A stretch of DNA of 14,116 bases from JBGTKH01 sp041744735 (GTDB taxonomy: Bacteria; Planctomycetota; Planctomycetia; Pirellulales; Pirellulaceae): positions 1-14,116 of the forward strand of contig JBGTKH010000523.1 of NCBI GenBank assembly GCA_041744735.1. The letters are read 5' to 3'. How positions within the stretch are numbered: the stretch's first letter is position 1; each line of letters opens with the position of its first letter. Below the pieces are notes generated by a model. That model was not told the origin of the DNA and did not search any database. It saw nothing but the letters and a program-made list of their open reading frames with translations. Shown in pieces: positions 6,371-14,116 of the stretch. A program made the position numbers and the translations under genes.

Positions 6371-6828
6371 ATTTGCTCGACGACATTTCGGAAGGCGCGT
6401 TGGTCGCCTTGGACACCATGATCTGGATTTACGAGTTTGAGGCGCACCCCGTGTTCGGACCGGTAGTGCAGCCGTTCTTTCGCGACCGGTTGGCAACCGG
6501 ACTCAATCAAGCCGGTTCGTCGCGGCTGACTCTTGGAGAATTGTTGGTTCAGCCGCTCGCCGCCGGACGAGCCGATATCGCGGATCAATACCGCGGTTTG
6601 TTCACTCCCCGTCCGAATTTCTTCGTGTGGCAGGTCACACGCGACGTCGTCGACTGCGCGGCTGGCCTGCGAGCGAAATACCGTACGAAGATGCTCGATG
6701 CGTTGCATCTTGCCTCCGCGATCGTCAACCAAGCTGCCATCTTTCTGTCCAACGACGAAGAACTCCGTCGCGTAACGGAGTTGCGCGTGTTGGTACTCGC
6801 CGACTACACGACCGCCGCGCCGCCCTGA
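6367..6828 (+). CDS. PIN-domain ribonuclease toxin, VapC-like
   Basis: 153 residues. PIN toxins cut RNA using a cluster of acidic residues and Mg2+/Mn2+. All expected positions are present: Asp16 in ALDTMIWIYEFE, Glu58 in LTLGELL, Asp111 in MLDALHLASAI, and Asp130 in FLSNDEELRRV. The start is TTG at 6367, overlapping the antitoxin stop (TTGA). The first ATG (6418) would remove Asp16 and is rejected. Length and motif order are normal for VapC-like proteins and there is no frameshift, so the toxin is probably active and is held in check by the gene just before it. The target RNA cannot be read from the sequence. Confidence 0.86.
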   Translation: MNLLDDISEGALVALDTMIWIYEFEAHPVFGPVVQPFFRDRLATGLNQAGSSRLTLGELLVQPLAAGRADIADQYRGLFTPRPNFFVWQVTRDVVDCAAGLRAKYRTKMLDALHLASAIVNQAAIFLSNDEELRRVTELRVLVLADYTTAAPP

Positions 6829-7122
6829 GTTGGTCCGGCCGAAACCGCAGTTTCCTGGGCTAGGTTTGACACGACGCCCAACCGCGAGAAACTCGTGGTC
6901 TTGCCGGACGACCCAGCAGGCGGCCAACTTTTCTTCGCCTCGCGCCGCCAAGCCGAGGAAACTGGGCCACTTGGCAGTCAAGCTGGCCGGCGAGGCAATG
7001 ATCAATCGTAGCGAAAACAACGGAGATCCAACTCGCATGCGTCGTTTCGCGGATGAGAGCCGCGCCCGGTTTATTCGTCCGTGGTTGCCGAATGGACACA
7101 CCATGGTGCCCCGTGGAGCTGA
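6829..7122 (+). other. Gap between convergent genes, no gene recognised
   Basis: About 294 bases between the VapC-like stop and the end of the nuclease-like gene on the other strand. Open frames cross it on both strands, but they are extensions of shadow frames and I recognise no protein in them. It is GC-rich at first and more balanced after about 6990. A 10-bp perfect palindrome, CACCATGGTG, lies at 7099-7108. No tRNA or clear terminator hairpin was seen. It may hold old mobile-element debris, but I cannot support that. Confidence 0.3.
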
Positions 7123-7833
7123 TCAGGCGGGCGCGTTGTTAATGCCGCCACCCGCCGGTCGCCGTAGATCGACCCAAAAATGTTCGAGGTTGAACGGCGT
7201 TGGCATCCCCACGCGGTCAAGCGTCTGCTGCAAGACCGTGGTTCCTTCGGGTTTCCAACCGTCGTCGGGGAGCGTGAGAAGGGCATCGACCAATCGACGG
7301 CATTCTTGATTCACTTGATCCAGTAACCATTCGAAGGCTTGGTTCTGAACGAATCCGACCATTACTCCGTCTGTCGCGAATCTTCCATAACGGTGCTCGG
7401 CGCTCACGAACCGATAAACCCCCGCGCTGACGTATTGAGTAGTCAGAACCCAGTTTTTGCTGGTTGGTTCGCCGAGGCGTTTGCACTCAACGTCCAGCGA
7501 TTTTTCCTGTAGATCCGGATTGGCTTCCGCAGAATCGTACATACCCCATTTGATGTCTGGTCTCTTCGCCGCGTCGGGTATCGGTTCTTCGTCCTGCGGG
7601 TATTTGCCCTGAATCCCATCAAACGATGGAGGCCACTCGACGCCCCTGTTCATAGTTCGAAGCTCAAGATTAGCGGTGCGCACGCACTTCGCGAATTCGA
7701 TCGTTAGGATCTTTTCGTCTTCGGGTAAATCCTCCGTCGCGATAAGCTTGTCCAATGCAAGCATCAACACCTCGCAGACTCGCGCAAAGTGATTGGGCCA
7801 AAGTTGCAGCGAGGTAAGGGTTGAACGTGCCAC
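7123..7833 (-). CDS. Predicted PD-(D/E)XK nuclease, partner of the upstream DNA methyltransferase
   Basis: 236 residues starting with GTG at 7833. The start is supported by AGGGAG (plus-strand CTCCCT at 7839-7844) 5 bases upstream. I do not recognise a named family. Residues 92-118 show the textbook metal-nuclease pattern: Pro92-Asp93 (RPDIKWGMYD), then after 22 residues a hydrophobic strand ending LDVECKRL with Glu116 and Lys118. A helix-bearing Gln (WVLTTQYVSAGVYRF) follows, as in many restriction endonucleases. It lies 13 bases after the stop of the 1081-residue methyltransferase gene on the same strand, so the pair is almost certainly one operon. The simplest reading is the cleaving half of an R-M unit; a helper or DNA-binding role remains possible. 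Confidence 0.72.
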   Translation of the reverse strand: MARSTLTSLQLWPNHFARVCEVLMLALDKLIATEDLPEDEKILTIEFAKCVRTANLELRTMNRGVEWPPSFDGIQGKYPQDEEPIPDAAKRPDIKWGMYDSAEANPDLQEKSLDVECKRLGEPTSKNWVLTTQYVSAGVYRFVSAEHRYGRFATDGVMVGFVQNQAFEWLLDQVNQECRRLVDALLTLPDDGWKPEGTTVLQQTLDRVGMPTPFNLEHFWVDLRRPAGGGINNAPA

Positions 7834-7846
7834 GGTAACTCCCTGC

Positions 7847-10800
7847 TCAGCTTTTATTGGCGTTCATGGCTTGAACAATCGTCGCTTCGGCGTCCTCCCG
7901 TGCGGCGCTTGCGGTCCAGAGTCGCTTCTCATTTCGCTTGAGGATGATGATCTGCGTAAGCGCATCCGTTACGACCCTCGCCATTCCGTCGATGAATAAG
8001 CGCCGCGACCCGTCGTGGTGAATTGATGCTCGGTCGAGTTCGCGAAGCACCTCATCCCATTCACGTTCAAGTGAATTGGTAGTCGTTGGTGGCAACGCCC
8101 CTTTCGGTTGCATCGAGAACACGACTCCGATCATCGGACATGTCACTGAGGGCATTAGCAGTTTCCAGTTAAACTCGCCGTCGGGCCCGAGTTCCCGGTT
8201 CCAAGAGGTCAGAAATGCACGTAAGTAGGTGCTCATAGACCCTCGCGCTGACGTGCTTGGAAGATCGCTCTCAACTCCGCTCCATTGGCTCCGATCGTTG
8301 TCCACTGGATCAGCAGCGGTGCTTGCAACGTCACGGTAGAAGAATTCCAAGCCGAATATGCACATGTCATCGACGAGATCTCGTTCGACATCGGTCAGTT
8401 CGTAAAGCTCGTAAACTGCACTGTCCAATTCAGCCTCGTGGGCACGAATTCGTTCGCGACGAGCCTCCTCTTCCTCATGTTTATCTTTTTCTCCGGAGTG
8501 GCGGCTAGGGAATTTCAGCAGGTTATCTACAACTGTTACGATACGGTCCCGCAGACGCGCGTCGCTTGGGAGTTTCACAGGTAAACGACGGATGTGATCT
8601 TCGCTCAACTTATGGTGCCATGGCCCCCAAGAGCCAGCCGTCATCCAAAAAAAGTACCGCGCAATCGACGACCAGAGGATGCCCAAGATGATCTTCGGTT
8701 CGTCCAGTGCGGTGTCATCGAACCGGATACCATGGACAGAATGCTTAACGCAGAACGGCTCGGTTGCAAGGGTTGCCACGAGAACACCGTTCGCGTCATC
8801 CTTCTGCCTGGGACCATGGTTAAGCAAGATCCGTGTACCTTCGTATATTGCCAGTTTGCCCTCACGTCCGCGCGTTCGCGGGGTCGGCTGAAGCTGTGCT
8901 AGGTCGAGTGGCCCGTATCGATCGAGTGCCTTTGTTGGCAGGAGGCTGTACTGGCTCAGCTCACGGCTTGGTGCCTTCGTCCCACCCTCCAATCCTCGAC
9001 CAATTGCCGTGACCAGTGTTTTCCCGTTCACCTGCACTTGCTCTAGCTTCGGATTCAACTCAAGAGCACTTATCAGCGCATGATCGTGATGATTGCCCCA
9101 CCAGTAGACTTTCCATAGTCTGTCATCGCACAGAAGATCTCTCTGTCGAACCAGCTTTCGATCCGCCTTCGACATAACGGCGGCAGACCGCTGTCGCGCA
9201 ATGGCCGTCTTTTTCGCGGACCAGTACTCGACGAGGTGATCGTCGGGAACCTCCGCGGTCTTCTCAAAGACGACGGATGCAAACGGAGCGATGCCGCTCT
9301 CGAAATAGAGATCTCGAACGTGCATGAAGTTAACTACATGGTCAATGCGCGCCTGCCGCAGCCACGACTTCCTAAAATCGCGACTGAGTGGGTGCCCCTT
9401 GAAGAACACGCCCGTCGACACAAGGAGTCCGGCTACGCCGGTGTCGCAAAGCAAATCGAGCGTCCGGTGGATAAATGCCTGCGACAGCTCCTTATCGCCC
9501 ACGGGAAGCTCACGCTTAAGGCACCACTCGAACGCCGCACGTGCTGCATCGCGGGCTGCCACTGGCGACTTCGCATCCGGCGAACCCCAAGGTGGATTGC
9601 CGACGACGACGGATGCACACGCACTGCCAAAACTCTGCCTTATAGTCACGTTGGGGATCTCCTCGATTTCGAACGCATTGGCCGCGACCAGAATGTTGAG
9701 GTGGTCTTTGTCGGCGTCGTTATGGTCCGGATCAAACTTGAGACACGGAAGCCGTTTATCTCGCCAGATGTCCGGTGGATCGACGTAATTCAGCAGCGCG
9801 AGATAGAGGCTAAAAGCCGCAATCCGGACTGCTTCGGGGTTAATCTCGATACCAGCGATCTGGTCGCGCAGAACGGACTTGAGTTCATCCAGCGAAAGCC
9901 GCTCACGTTTCTGGTGGCAGCGAAACCGAACGATCCGACGAAATGCTTCAACGAGGAAGATTCCCGATCCGCAAGCTGGATCGATAATACGCGGAGCTGT
10001 TTGAAGGCATTCTGGCGTGAGTACTTTCGAGAGAACGTGTTCGACAAGTGCGCTCGGAGTGTAGTGGACCCCGTGACCCGCTGAGCCAGTATCTCCTGCC
10101 TTGTAGAAGCTTTCGTAGATGCTGCTGATGAGATCGATTGGGATTACATCGAAGCTGTACGCGAAGAAGAACAGCCGTGGCTGATCGGAGATCCCGGCAC
10201 CGCCGAGAAATTGTTGTAGCAGGTGTAAATGCCTCGGCGCGACGGAGTCCCGCTCTGCATCGCTGATCGGGAACATATCGCCGTTGAAATCGCCGGTGAG
10301 CTTCTCGAAAATTTTGTACGTCAGTGCCGTGTCCGACAGAATCCGCAAGTAGTATGACGTGCGTCCCTCAGGTTCTTCGAGGCCTGGAACCGGCTGTTCA
10401 AGCAGTTGTTCCCAATGGGCGTTTCCCGCAGCAACAGAAACGAAGTCTTCCTTCAGCAGGATGCGCCGGTCCTCGAGATACCGGATGAAAATTGATCGGC
10501 CGATGAGCGAGTGCGCGTGAACCACAGGTAGCGATTGAGGTTTCTTCTCCGCAATCAGCGCATCTCTCACGCGGTTAAGATCCTCAACAAGGGCTCGGTC
10601 CGCGCGCACATCATCAGCAAAGAGACTGTCGCCAGGAATACGTCCGCTTTCAACCAATGAGCGATGGTAAGACTGCAATTGAGCCTGAACGTCGCGAACC
10701 TGGCGCACGCAATTAAGCAGTCGCTGCTCGGCTTCCAAGGGCTCGTTCTTGCGTACGGGGGGACGTGTCAGATCGCATACAAGCAGTTCGCCCTGCGTCG

Positions 10801-11092
10801 CCAAGAAAAGCCGCCGCGGCCTCGCCATACACCAGATTCGGTTGAATGCCCGCCGGACGGACTCTCCGTCGGAACCACAGCGGGCGAATACGAGAATTGG
10901 ATCGTCGCCGACGAAGAAAACTTTTTCGACGCCGGCAGCCTTCGCGAGTGAAAGCCATTGTCCCTTGTTCAGCCAGTCCGCGACATCGGCGGTTGGCTCA
11001 TCGGACGCGTTCAGGAGGGAACCGCTTTTCAGGTCAAGGTATCCGTAGACTGCGGAGAGAAACTCCTGTGTTGCGTCATTTGGTTGGGCCAT
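7847..11092 (-). CDS. Large N6-adenine DNA methyltransferase with extra N- and C-terminal domains
   Basis: 1081 residues. It should transfer a methyl group from S-adenosylmethionine to N6 of adenine in a specific DNA site. The gamma-class methylase motifs are in order: GVHYTPSALVEHVL (341-354, motif X region), IIDPACGSGIFLVEAF (369-384, SAM-binding motif I), GIEINPEAVRIAAFSLYLAL (414-433), and VVVGNPPWGS (495-504, catalytic motif IV). A target-recognition region probably spans about 640-860, followed by a charged coiled coil (868-890) and VYELYELTDVERDLV. Residues about 40-115 form an N-terminal domain I do not recognise (VFFVGDDPILVFARC, RRLFLATQGELLVCDL). Another roughly 150 residues lie beyond the usual C-terminal end. 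No nuclease motif is visible inside it, but a PD-(D/E)XK protein is encoded 13 bases downstream. The ATG at 11092 has only a weak ribosome site. The frame is intact. Confidence 0.9.
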   Translation of the reverse strand: MAQPNDATQEFLSAVYGYLDLKSGSLLNASDEPTADVADWLNKGQWLSLAKAAGVEKVFFVGDDPILVFARCGSDGESVRRAFNRIWCMARPRRLFLATQGELLVCDLTRPPVRKNEPLEAEQRLLNCVRQVRDVQAQLQSYHRSLVESGRIPGDSLFADDVRADRALVEDLNRVRDALIAEKKPQSLPVVHAHSLIGRSIFIRYLEDRRILLKEDFVSVAAGNAHWEQLLEQPVPGLEEPEGRTSYYLRILSDTALTYKIFEKLTGDFNGDMFPISDAERDSVAPRHLHLLQQFLGGAGISDQPRLFFFAYSFDVIPIDLISSIYESFYKAGDTGSAGHGVHYTPSALVEHVLSKVLTPECLQTAPRIIDPACGSGIFLVEAFRRIVRFRCHQKRERLSLDELKSVLRDQIAGIEINPEAVRIAAFSLYLALLNYVDPPDIWRDKRLPCLKFDPDHNDADKDHLNILVAANAFEIEEIPNVTIRQSFGSACASVVVGNPPWGSPDAKSPVAARDAARAAFEWCLKRELPVGDKELSQAFIHRTLDLLCDTGVAGLLVSTGVFFKGHPLSRDFRKSWLRQARIDHVVNFMHVRDLYFESGIAPFASVVFEKTAEVPDDHLVEYWSAKKTAIARQRSAAVMSKADRKLVRQRDLLCDDRLWKVYWWGNHHDHALISALELNPKLEQVQVNGKTLVTAIGRGLEGGTKAPSRELSQYSLLPTKALDRYGPLDLAQLQPTPRTRGREGKLAIYEGTRILLNHGPRQKDDANGVLVATLATEPFCVKHSVHGIRFDDTALDEPKIILGILWSSIARYFFWMTAGSWGPWHHKLSEDHIRRLPVKLPSDARLRDRIVTVVDNLLKFPSRHSGEKDKHEEEEARRERIRAHEAELDSAVYELYELTDVERDLVDDMCIFGLEFFYRDVASTAADPVDNDRSQWSGVESDLPSTSARGSMSTYLRAFLTSWNRELGPDGEFNWKLLMPSVTCPMIGVVFSMQPKGALPPTTTNSLEREWDEVLRELDRASIHHDGSRRLFIDGMARVVTDALTQIIILKRNEKRLWTASAAREDAEATIVQAMNANKS

Positions 11093-11176
11093 AGAGAGGC
11101 AACCTAGGGCTGTGGATTCAAATTCATTCCACCATCTCGGGTAGAGCTTCGAAGCGGCCCTTTGTGTCCCGAGCGG

Positions 11177-11239
11177 TTACCCATATTACCAGTATGAAGC
11201 GAAGCGGAACAGTCGCGATTATACCCCCAATTCGGGTAA
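11177..11239 (-). promoter_or_regulatory. Possible promoter/operator region of the methyltransferase-nuclease operon
   Basis: The 158-base gap between the two large genes contains TATAAT on the minus strand (plus 11218-11223), 125 bases before ATG 11092, without a clear -35. It is flanked by related hexamers: plus-strand TTACCC at 11177-11182 and ATTACC at 11185-11190, and GGGTAA at 11234-11239 in the opposite sense. Such repeats around a -10 could be a regulator site, but they could also be chance. No terminator hairpin for the upstream type IIG gene was found in the gap. Confidence 0.28.
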
Positions 11240-11250
11240 TGCGTCGCGTT

Positions 11251-14116
11251 CTACAGAAACGGCGACGAAGGCGAAAGCGGCATTCGAGGTGGCGCGGTTT
11301 GCCAGAGCAGGGCGACTTCGTCGGGCGTTAGGCCGTAGGCTTCGTTGACCACGTCGCTGATCTCTCGTTCGAGCGCCAGTGCTTCTGCGGCGAGGTTTCT
11401 GGCGGGTTCGATTGTTCGCTTGTGTTCGTCGCGCAAGCTCTTGAGCGCGGCGGCCGAAAGCGGGTTTCGTTTGCCGCGAAGCCGCTTCACTTCCGCAACG
11501 AAGGAGTCGGAATCCAGTTCGGTCGGCAATTGAAGCTTCTTGTTTGGTTTCTCGATCTCGTGCTCGACGTGCAGCCAGTCGAGAATGTCTCGGCGCGTCG
11601 CGTGTTGCTGTGCGGCAGCTTCAATTAGGCGGCCGACCTTGTTCGTGGCGGCTTCACGTTGTTCGTCTGTTGGCGGAGGGATTGGGAGGCCCTGGACGAA
11701 GTCCTTGATGAATCGCAATGCTTCATCCTTGCCATGCATTGCGTTCCGCCAGGAATACCACCAGCTAACCGGTGAGTTGGCGACTGCGAGAATCCAAAGG
11801 TCGTCGGACGGCAGAAAGTATGCGGTGTTGTTGCAAAGAGTTTGGTCCTTATCCAGGCCCCACTGAGACCGCCACGTTATTTCGGGATACACGATCTTCG
11901 GTTCGTCGAACTTATCCCAATACGCGCACGACCGCAGTTCCCACCAGAAGCGCCCTTGGTCTTGGCGTTTCTGCAAACGTTGTCGATAGCGACCGAGGTG
12001 ATCGTGCATCGAGGGGAAAGTCTGCTGAAAGACATGTTCGGCTTCATCCCCGCAATGGGCCCACGGCCACGAGTGGTTCTCGCTCGACTTCAAGACAAAC
12101 ATCCACAGGCCGGCCCAATCGGCGTTCCAGCGACTGAAATCCTGGCCTCGGAGATACCGCCTGAGAAGCGTTGTGCATTTCGGATCGGCGGTGATCAGTG
12201 AATCTCGTGTGGGCGTGTCGACAAGGAAAGCTTCGTTGAAGCCCGTCTTGATACCGCTAAGCGGCTGCACTCCCGCGAACTCTGCGAGCGGAATCCCCTT
12301 GCTGCGAATCTTTGCCAACAGCTCGGTTACGCCTCGTGGCTCAAGCTGCCACGCATCTGGCCCGAGTTGCTCAAGCGGAAGTTCCACGCCTTCCGTCTCA
12401 ATCTGGTGGCTCAAGTCATCGATGCGAAGCTGCTCGCGCGGGATCGAGCAGAGCCGGGCGGTTTTGGGTTTCGTGGATTCGTTCGGCTTACGGGCGACGA
12501 TGATGGATGGGAACACGTCCGCGTCGGGGAAGATTTGCTTGGCGTGGACGAAGTCGACCACCGATTCGACCCAGGCGTGCTCGGCGAAGAAGCGGCGCAG
12601 CGGCTCGCCGTAGCCGGACTTCATCCATTTGTTGGTCACGATGAACGAGAGCAAACCGCCCGGCTTCAAGACGCGCAACCCCAGTTCGTAAAAGTAAACG
12701 TACAAGTCGGCCATGCCGTGGTAGGCTCGGTAGGCCGATTGCAAATACGGTTTGATCGCGCTGAGCCACTCTTGCCGGACGTAGGGCGGATTGGCGACGA
12801 CGACGTCGAATCCGCCTTGGGAAAAGACTTCGGGGAACGTGGCTGGCCAGTCGAAGGCTTTGGGGTGAACCGACGGGTCCGAGACGACGCTGTTGCCGAC
12901 GCGGATCGTGTGGTCCAGGCTGGTCAGCGCCTTGCCGCGCTGGGCCGTCTTGATCCACAGGCTCAGGCGGCAGATCTCGATCGCCTCTTCGTTCAGATCG
13001 ACGCCGTACAGATTGTTTTCCAGAATCCGCTTGTCCAAGTCGAACAGCGAGCGATGCCCGCGCAGCTCTTGCAGCCGGTCGTTCGATTGCTGGTAGGTGG
13101 CATGCAACTGGTCGAAGGCTTCGATCAGAAACGCGCCGCTGCCGCACGCCGGGTCGAGGATGCGGATGCCGGCCAGTTCGTCTTGCCACGCTTCCCAAAA
13201 CTTGACCAGCGCCGCGCGAGCGGGCGCTTTCAGCTTGTCCAGTTCGTAAACCGCCGGATCGGCCAGCGCGGTGCGAGCGGTGCCTTTGGATTTCTGCTCG
13301 TGCTGTCGGCGGAGTTGCTCGAAGCGATCCGCCAGCACGCCGCCCAGCGATTGCTCGATGATGTACCGCGTGATGAAAGCCGGCGTGTAGAACGCGCCTT
13401 CCTTCTTCCGCCGTGTCTTGTGCTTCTCCGCGCCGACTGGTTCGGTCAGACCGTCCAGTTCGTTGCGCAGTCGTTCCAGGTCGGTGATCGATTGCTCGAA
13501 GATGTGGCCCAGGATGTCCACGTCGATCAATCGTGGCTGCAAGCTTCCAGCTTGTAGTTCTGAGACAAGCTGGAAGCTTGTCGCCACGGCTTGCGACGGC
13601 GGGCGGTAATCGTATTCGCCCAGTTCGTGGAAGTAACCGCAGACTTGGTCCGAAACCAGCAAGCGGTCCAGCACCGGGTCGTCGGCGAACAGACCGCCGT
13701 TATAGGCGTGAATGCCCAGCGCCGCGTTGTCGCGGTTGACGGCCCCGAACAAGCCGCGGAAGTTGTCCCAAATCGGACGCGGATGGTACGGGTCGCGGTG
13801 CTGGTACGCCTTGCGAATCGTGTCGGTCGGCAGCAGGCCGCGGTCTTCGCAGAAGGCACAGAACAACACGCGGTCCAAGATCTGTTGCGTGCGGGACAGC
13901 ACGTCGTGCCGCGAGACATCCGGGTTGTCGCGGCAGAGTTGCTCGAAGGCGTCCTGCCGCATGTCGACGTAGCGAATGTAAAACTGTTTGGTCAGCTCGC
14001 GGCCCACTTTGTCCGATTCGCGCAACAAGCTGACGAGATGGCACTCGCTGTCGGCCGGCACTACGCGCTCGGCGGCCAGCAAGAACACGAACCGTCGCAG
14101 CGCCGCTTCGTCATCA
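11251..14116 (-). CDS. Type IIG restriction-modification enzyme (Eco57I/TaqI-like), N-terminus outside the window
   Basis: The frame is open to the right edge. A GTG at 14088 is not taken as the start because coding sequence (ALRRFVFLLAAERVV) continues through it. Numbering from that GTG, 945 residues are visible. These enzymes carry nuclease, adenine methyltransferase and target-recognition parts in one chain. Visible parts are: FCAFCEDRGLLP (77-87); DILGHIFEQSITDLERL (191-207); EGAFYTPAFITRYIIEQ (230-246, motif X); ILDPACGSGAFLIEAF (310-325, SAM-binding); and VVANPPYVRQEW (430-441, catalytic NPPY). A TaqI_C-like recognition domain follows (LLRRYLRGQDFSRW and FVQGLPIPPP), and the end is EISDVVNEAYGLTPDEVALL. 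The nuclease domain should lie beyond the edge and cannot be checked. Residues about 167-186 are encoded by an inserted palindromic repeat, but the frame is kept. The stop is TAG. Confidence 0.9.
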   Translation of the reverse strand, partial: DDEAALRRFVFLLAAERVVPADSECHLVSLLRESDKVGRELTKQFYIRYVDMRQDAFEQLCRDNPDVSRHDVLSRTQQILDRVLFCAFCEDRGLLPTDTIRKAYQHRDPYHPRPIWDNFRGLFGAVNRDNAALGIHAYNGGLFADDPVLDRLLVSDQVCGYFHELGEYDYRPPSQAVATSFQLVSELQAGSLQPRLIDVDILGHIFEQSITDLERLRNELDGLTEPVGAEKHKTRRKKEGAFYTPAFITRYIIEQSLGGVLADRFEQLRRQHEQKSKGTARTALADPAVYELDKLKAPARAALVKFWEAWQDELAGIRILDPACGSGAFLIEAFDQLHATYQQSNDRLQELRGHRSLFDLDKRILENNLYGVDLNEEAIEICRLSLWIKTAQRGKALTSLDHTIRVGNSVVSDPSVHPKAFDWPATFPEVFSQGGFDVVVANPPYVRQEWLSAIKPYLQSAYRAYHGMADLYVYFYELGLRVLKPGGLLSFIVTNKWMKSGYGEPLRRFFAEHAWVESVVDFVHAKQIFPDADVFPSIIVARKPNESTKPKTARLCSIPREQLRIDDLSHQIETEGVELPLEQLGPDAWQLEPRGVTELLAKIRSKGIPLAEFAGVQPLSGIKTGFNEAFLVDTPTRDSLITADPKCTTLLRRYLRGQDFSRWNADWAGLWMFVLKSSENHSWPWAHCGDEAEHVFQQTFPSMHDHLGRYRQRLQKRQDQGRFWWELRSCAYWDKFDEPKIVYPEITWRSQWGLDKDQTLCNNTAYFLPSDDLWILAVANSPVSWWYSWRNAMHGKDEALRFIKDFVQGLPIPPPTDEQREAATNKVGRLIEAAAQQHATRRDILDWLHVEHEIEKPNKKLQLPTELDSDSFVAEVKRLRGKRNPLSAAALKSLRDEHKRTIEPARNLAAEALALEREISDVVNEAYGLTPDEVALLWQTAPPRMPLSPSSPFL
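13532..13588. repeat. 57-bp palindromic element inside the type IIG gene
   Basis: Two 24-base arms (13532-13555 and 13565-13588) are inverted copies with only two mismatched positions, around a 9-base loop (AGTTCTGAG). The inner 16 bases, CAAGCTTCCAGCTTGT and its complement, pair perfectly. The total length is 57, a multiple of three, so on the minus strand it adds 19 codons without breaking the frame (residues about 167-186: VATSFQLVSELQAGSLQPR). It falls between RPPSQA and LIDVDILGHIFE, just before a conserved block. It is either a mobile palindromic repeat tolerated in a surface loop or a strong hairpin that affects the messenger. Confidence 0.9.

Noticed and set aside
6346..7104. 252-codon open frame on the minus strand
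   Set aside because: It covers the VapC-like gene in antisense and part of the following gap; the VapC reading has all PIN residues, and this frame has no recognisable domain.
9236..10084. 282-codon open frame on the plus strand
   Set aside because: It is antisense to the central methylase domain of the 1081-residue protein, with no ribosome site or known motif.
12367..13557. 396-codon open frame on the plus strand
   Set aside because: It is antisense to the type IIG enzyme whose methylase motifs are clear; its residues are low-complexity Val/Asp/Arg/Gln typical of a shadow frame.
14088..14116. GTG at 14088 as the true start of the type IIG enzyme
   Set aside because: The frame stays open and protein-like up to the window edge, and such enzymes are longer at the N-terminus.
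7123..14116. BREX or DISARM system
   Set aside because: The large methyltransferases recall PglX or DrmMI, but none of the required partners (helicase, ATPase, phosphatase, PLD protein) is in the window.
1..14116. CRISPR array, tRNA, rRNA or integron attC sites
   Set aside because: No regularly spaced direct repeats, no cloverleaf-like sequence, and no attC-type paired core sites were seen around the small cassettes.

Overview
The window reads as a piece of a planctomycete chromosome, probably of the Pirellulales type. Three things suggest this. There is a DUF1559 protein, a domain expanded almost only in Planctomycetes. There is a planctomycete-style lipoprotein with a transglutaminase-like domain and a TPR. 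The 3' end of kdsA points to a Gram-negative-type envelope. The genus cannot be read from the sequence.

Layout. Positions 1-3873 (+ strand) hold a cell-envelope block: the 3' end of kdsA, a lipoprotein gene overlapping it by 4 bases, and a membrane-anchored DUF1559 protein whose C-terminal half looks serpin-like. Positions 3874-7122 are an accessory strip: a two-gene operon of unknown function (4005-4633), fused remnants of an MFS transporter and a MetE-like gene on the - strand (4652-5112), a DUF433-like/DUF5615 toxin-antitoxin pair (5167-5837), a remnant of the 3' end of a restriction-methylase gene (- strand, 5853-6050), a VapBC-type pair (6131-6828), and about 290 bases with no gene seen. 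Positions 7123-14116 (- strand) are a restriction-modification block. Reading in the direction of transcription, it has a type IIG (Eco57I/TaqI-like) enzyme running off the right edge, then a 1081-residue N6-adenine methyltransferase, then 13 bases further a 236-residue protein with a clear PD-(D/E)XK nuclease signature.

How the genes fit together. The right two thirds look like a defence and genome-stability island next to a housekeeping locus: two R-M type enzymes, debris of a third, and two toxin-antitoxin pairs. The methyltransferase and the PD-(D/E)XK protein probably form one two-gene modification/cleavage unit.

Most interesting points: (1) a 57-bp near-perfect palindromic element inserted in frame in the type IIG gene, adding about 19 residues, similar in idea to Rickettsia palindromic elements; (2) the DUF1559/serpin-like fusion; (3) the methyltransferase with an extra C-terminal domain and a separate nuclease; (4) the unrecognised operon at 4005-4633; (5) the mosaic pseudogene at 4652-5112.
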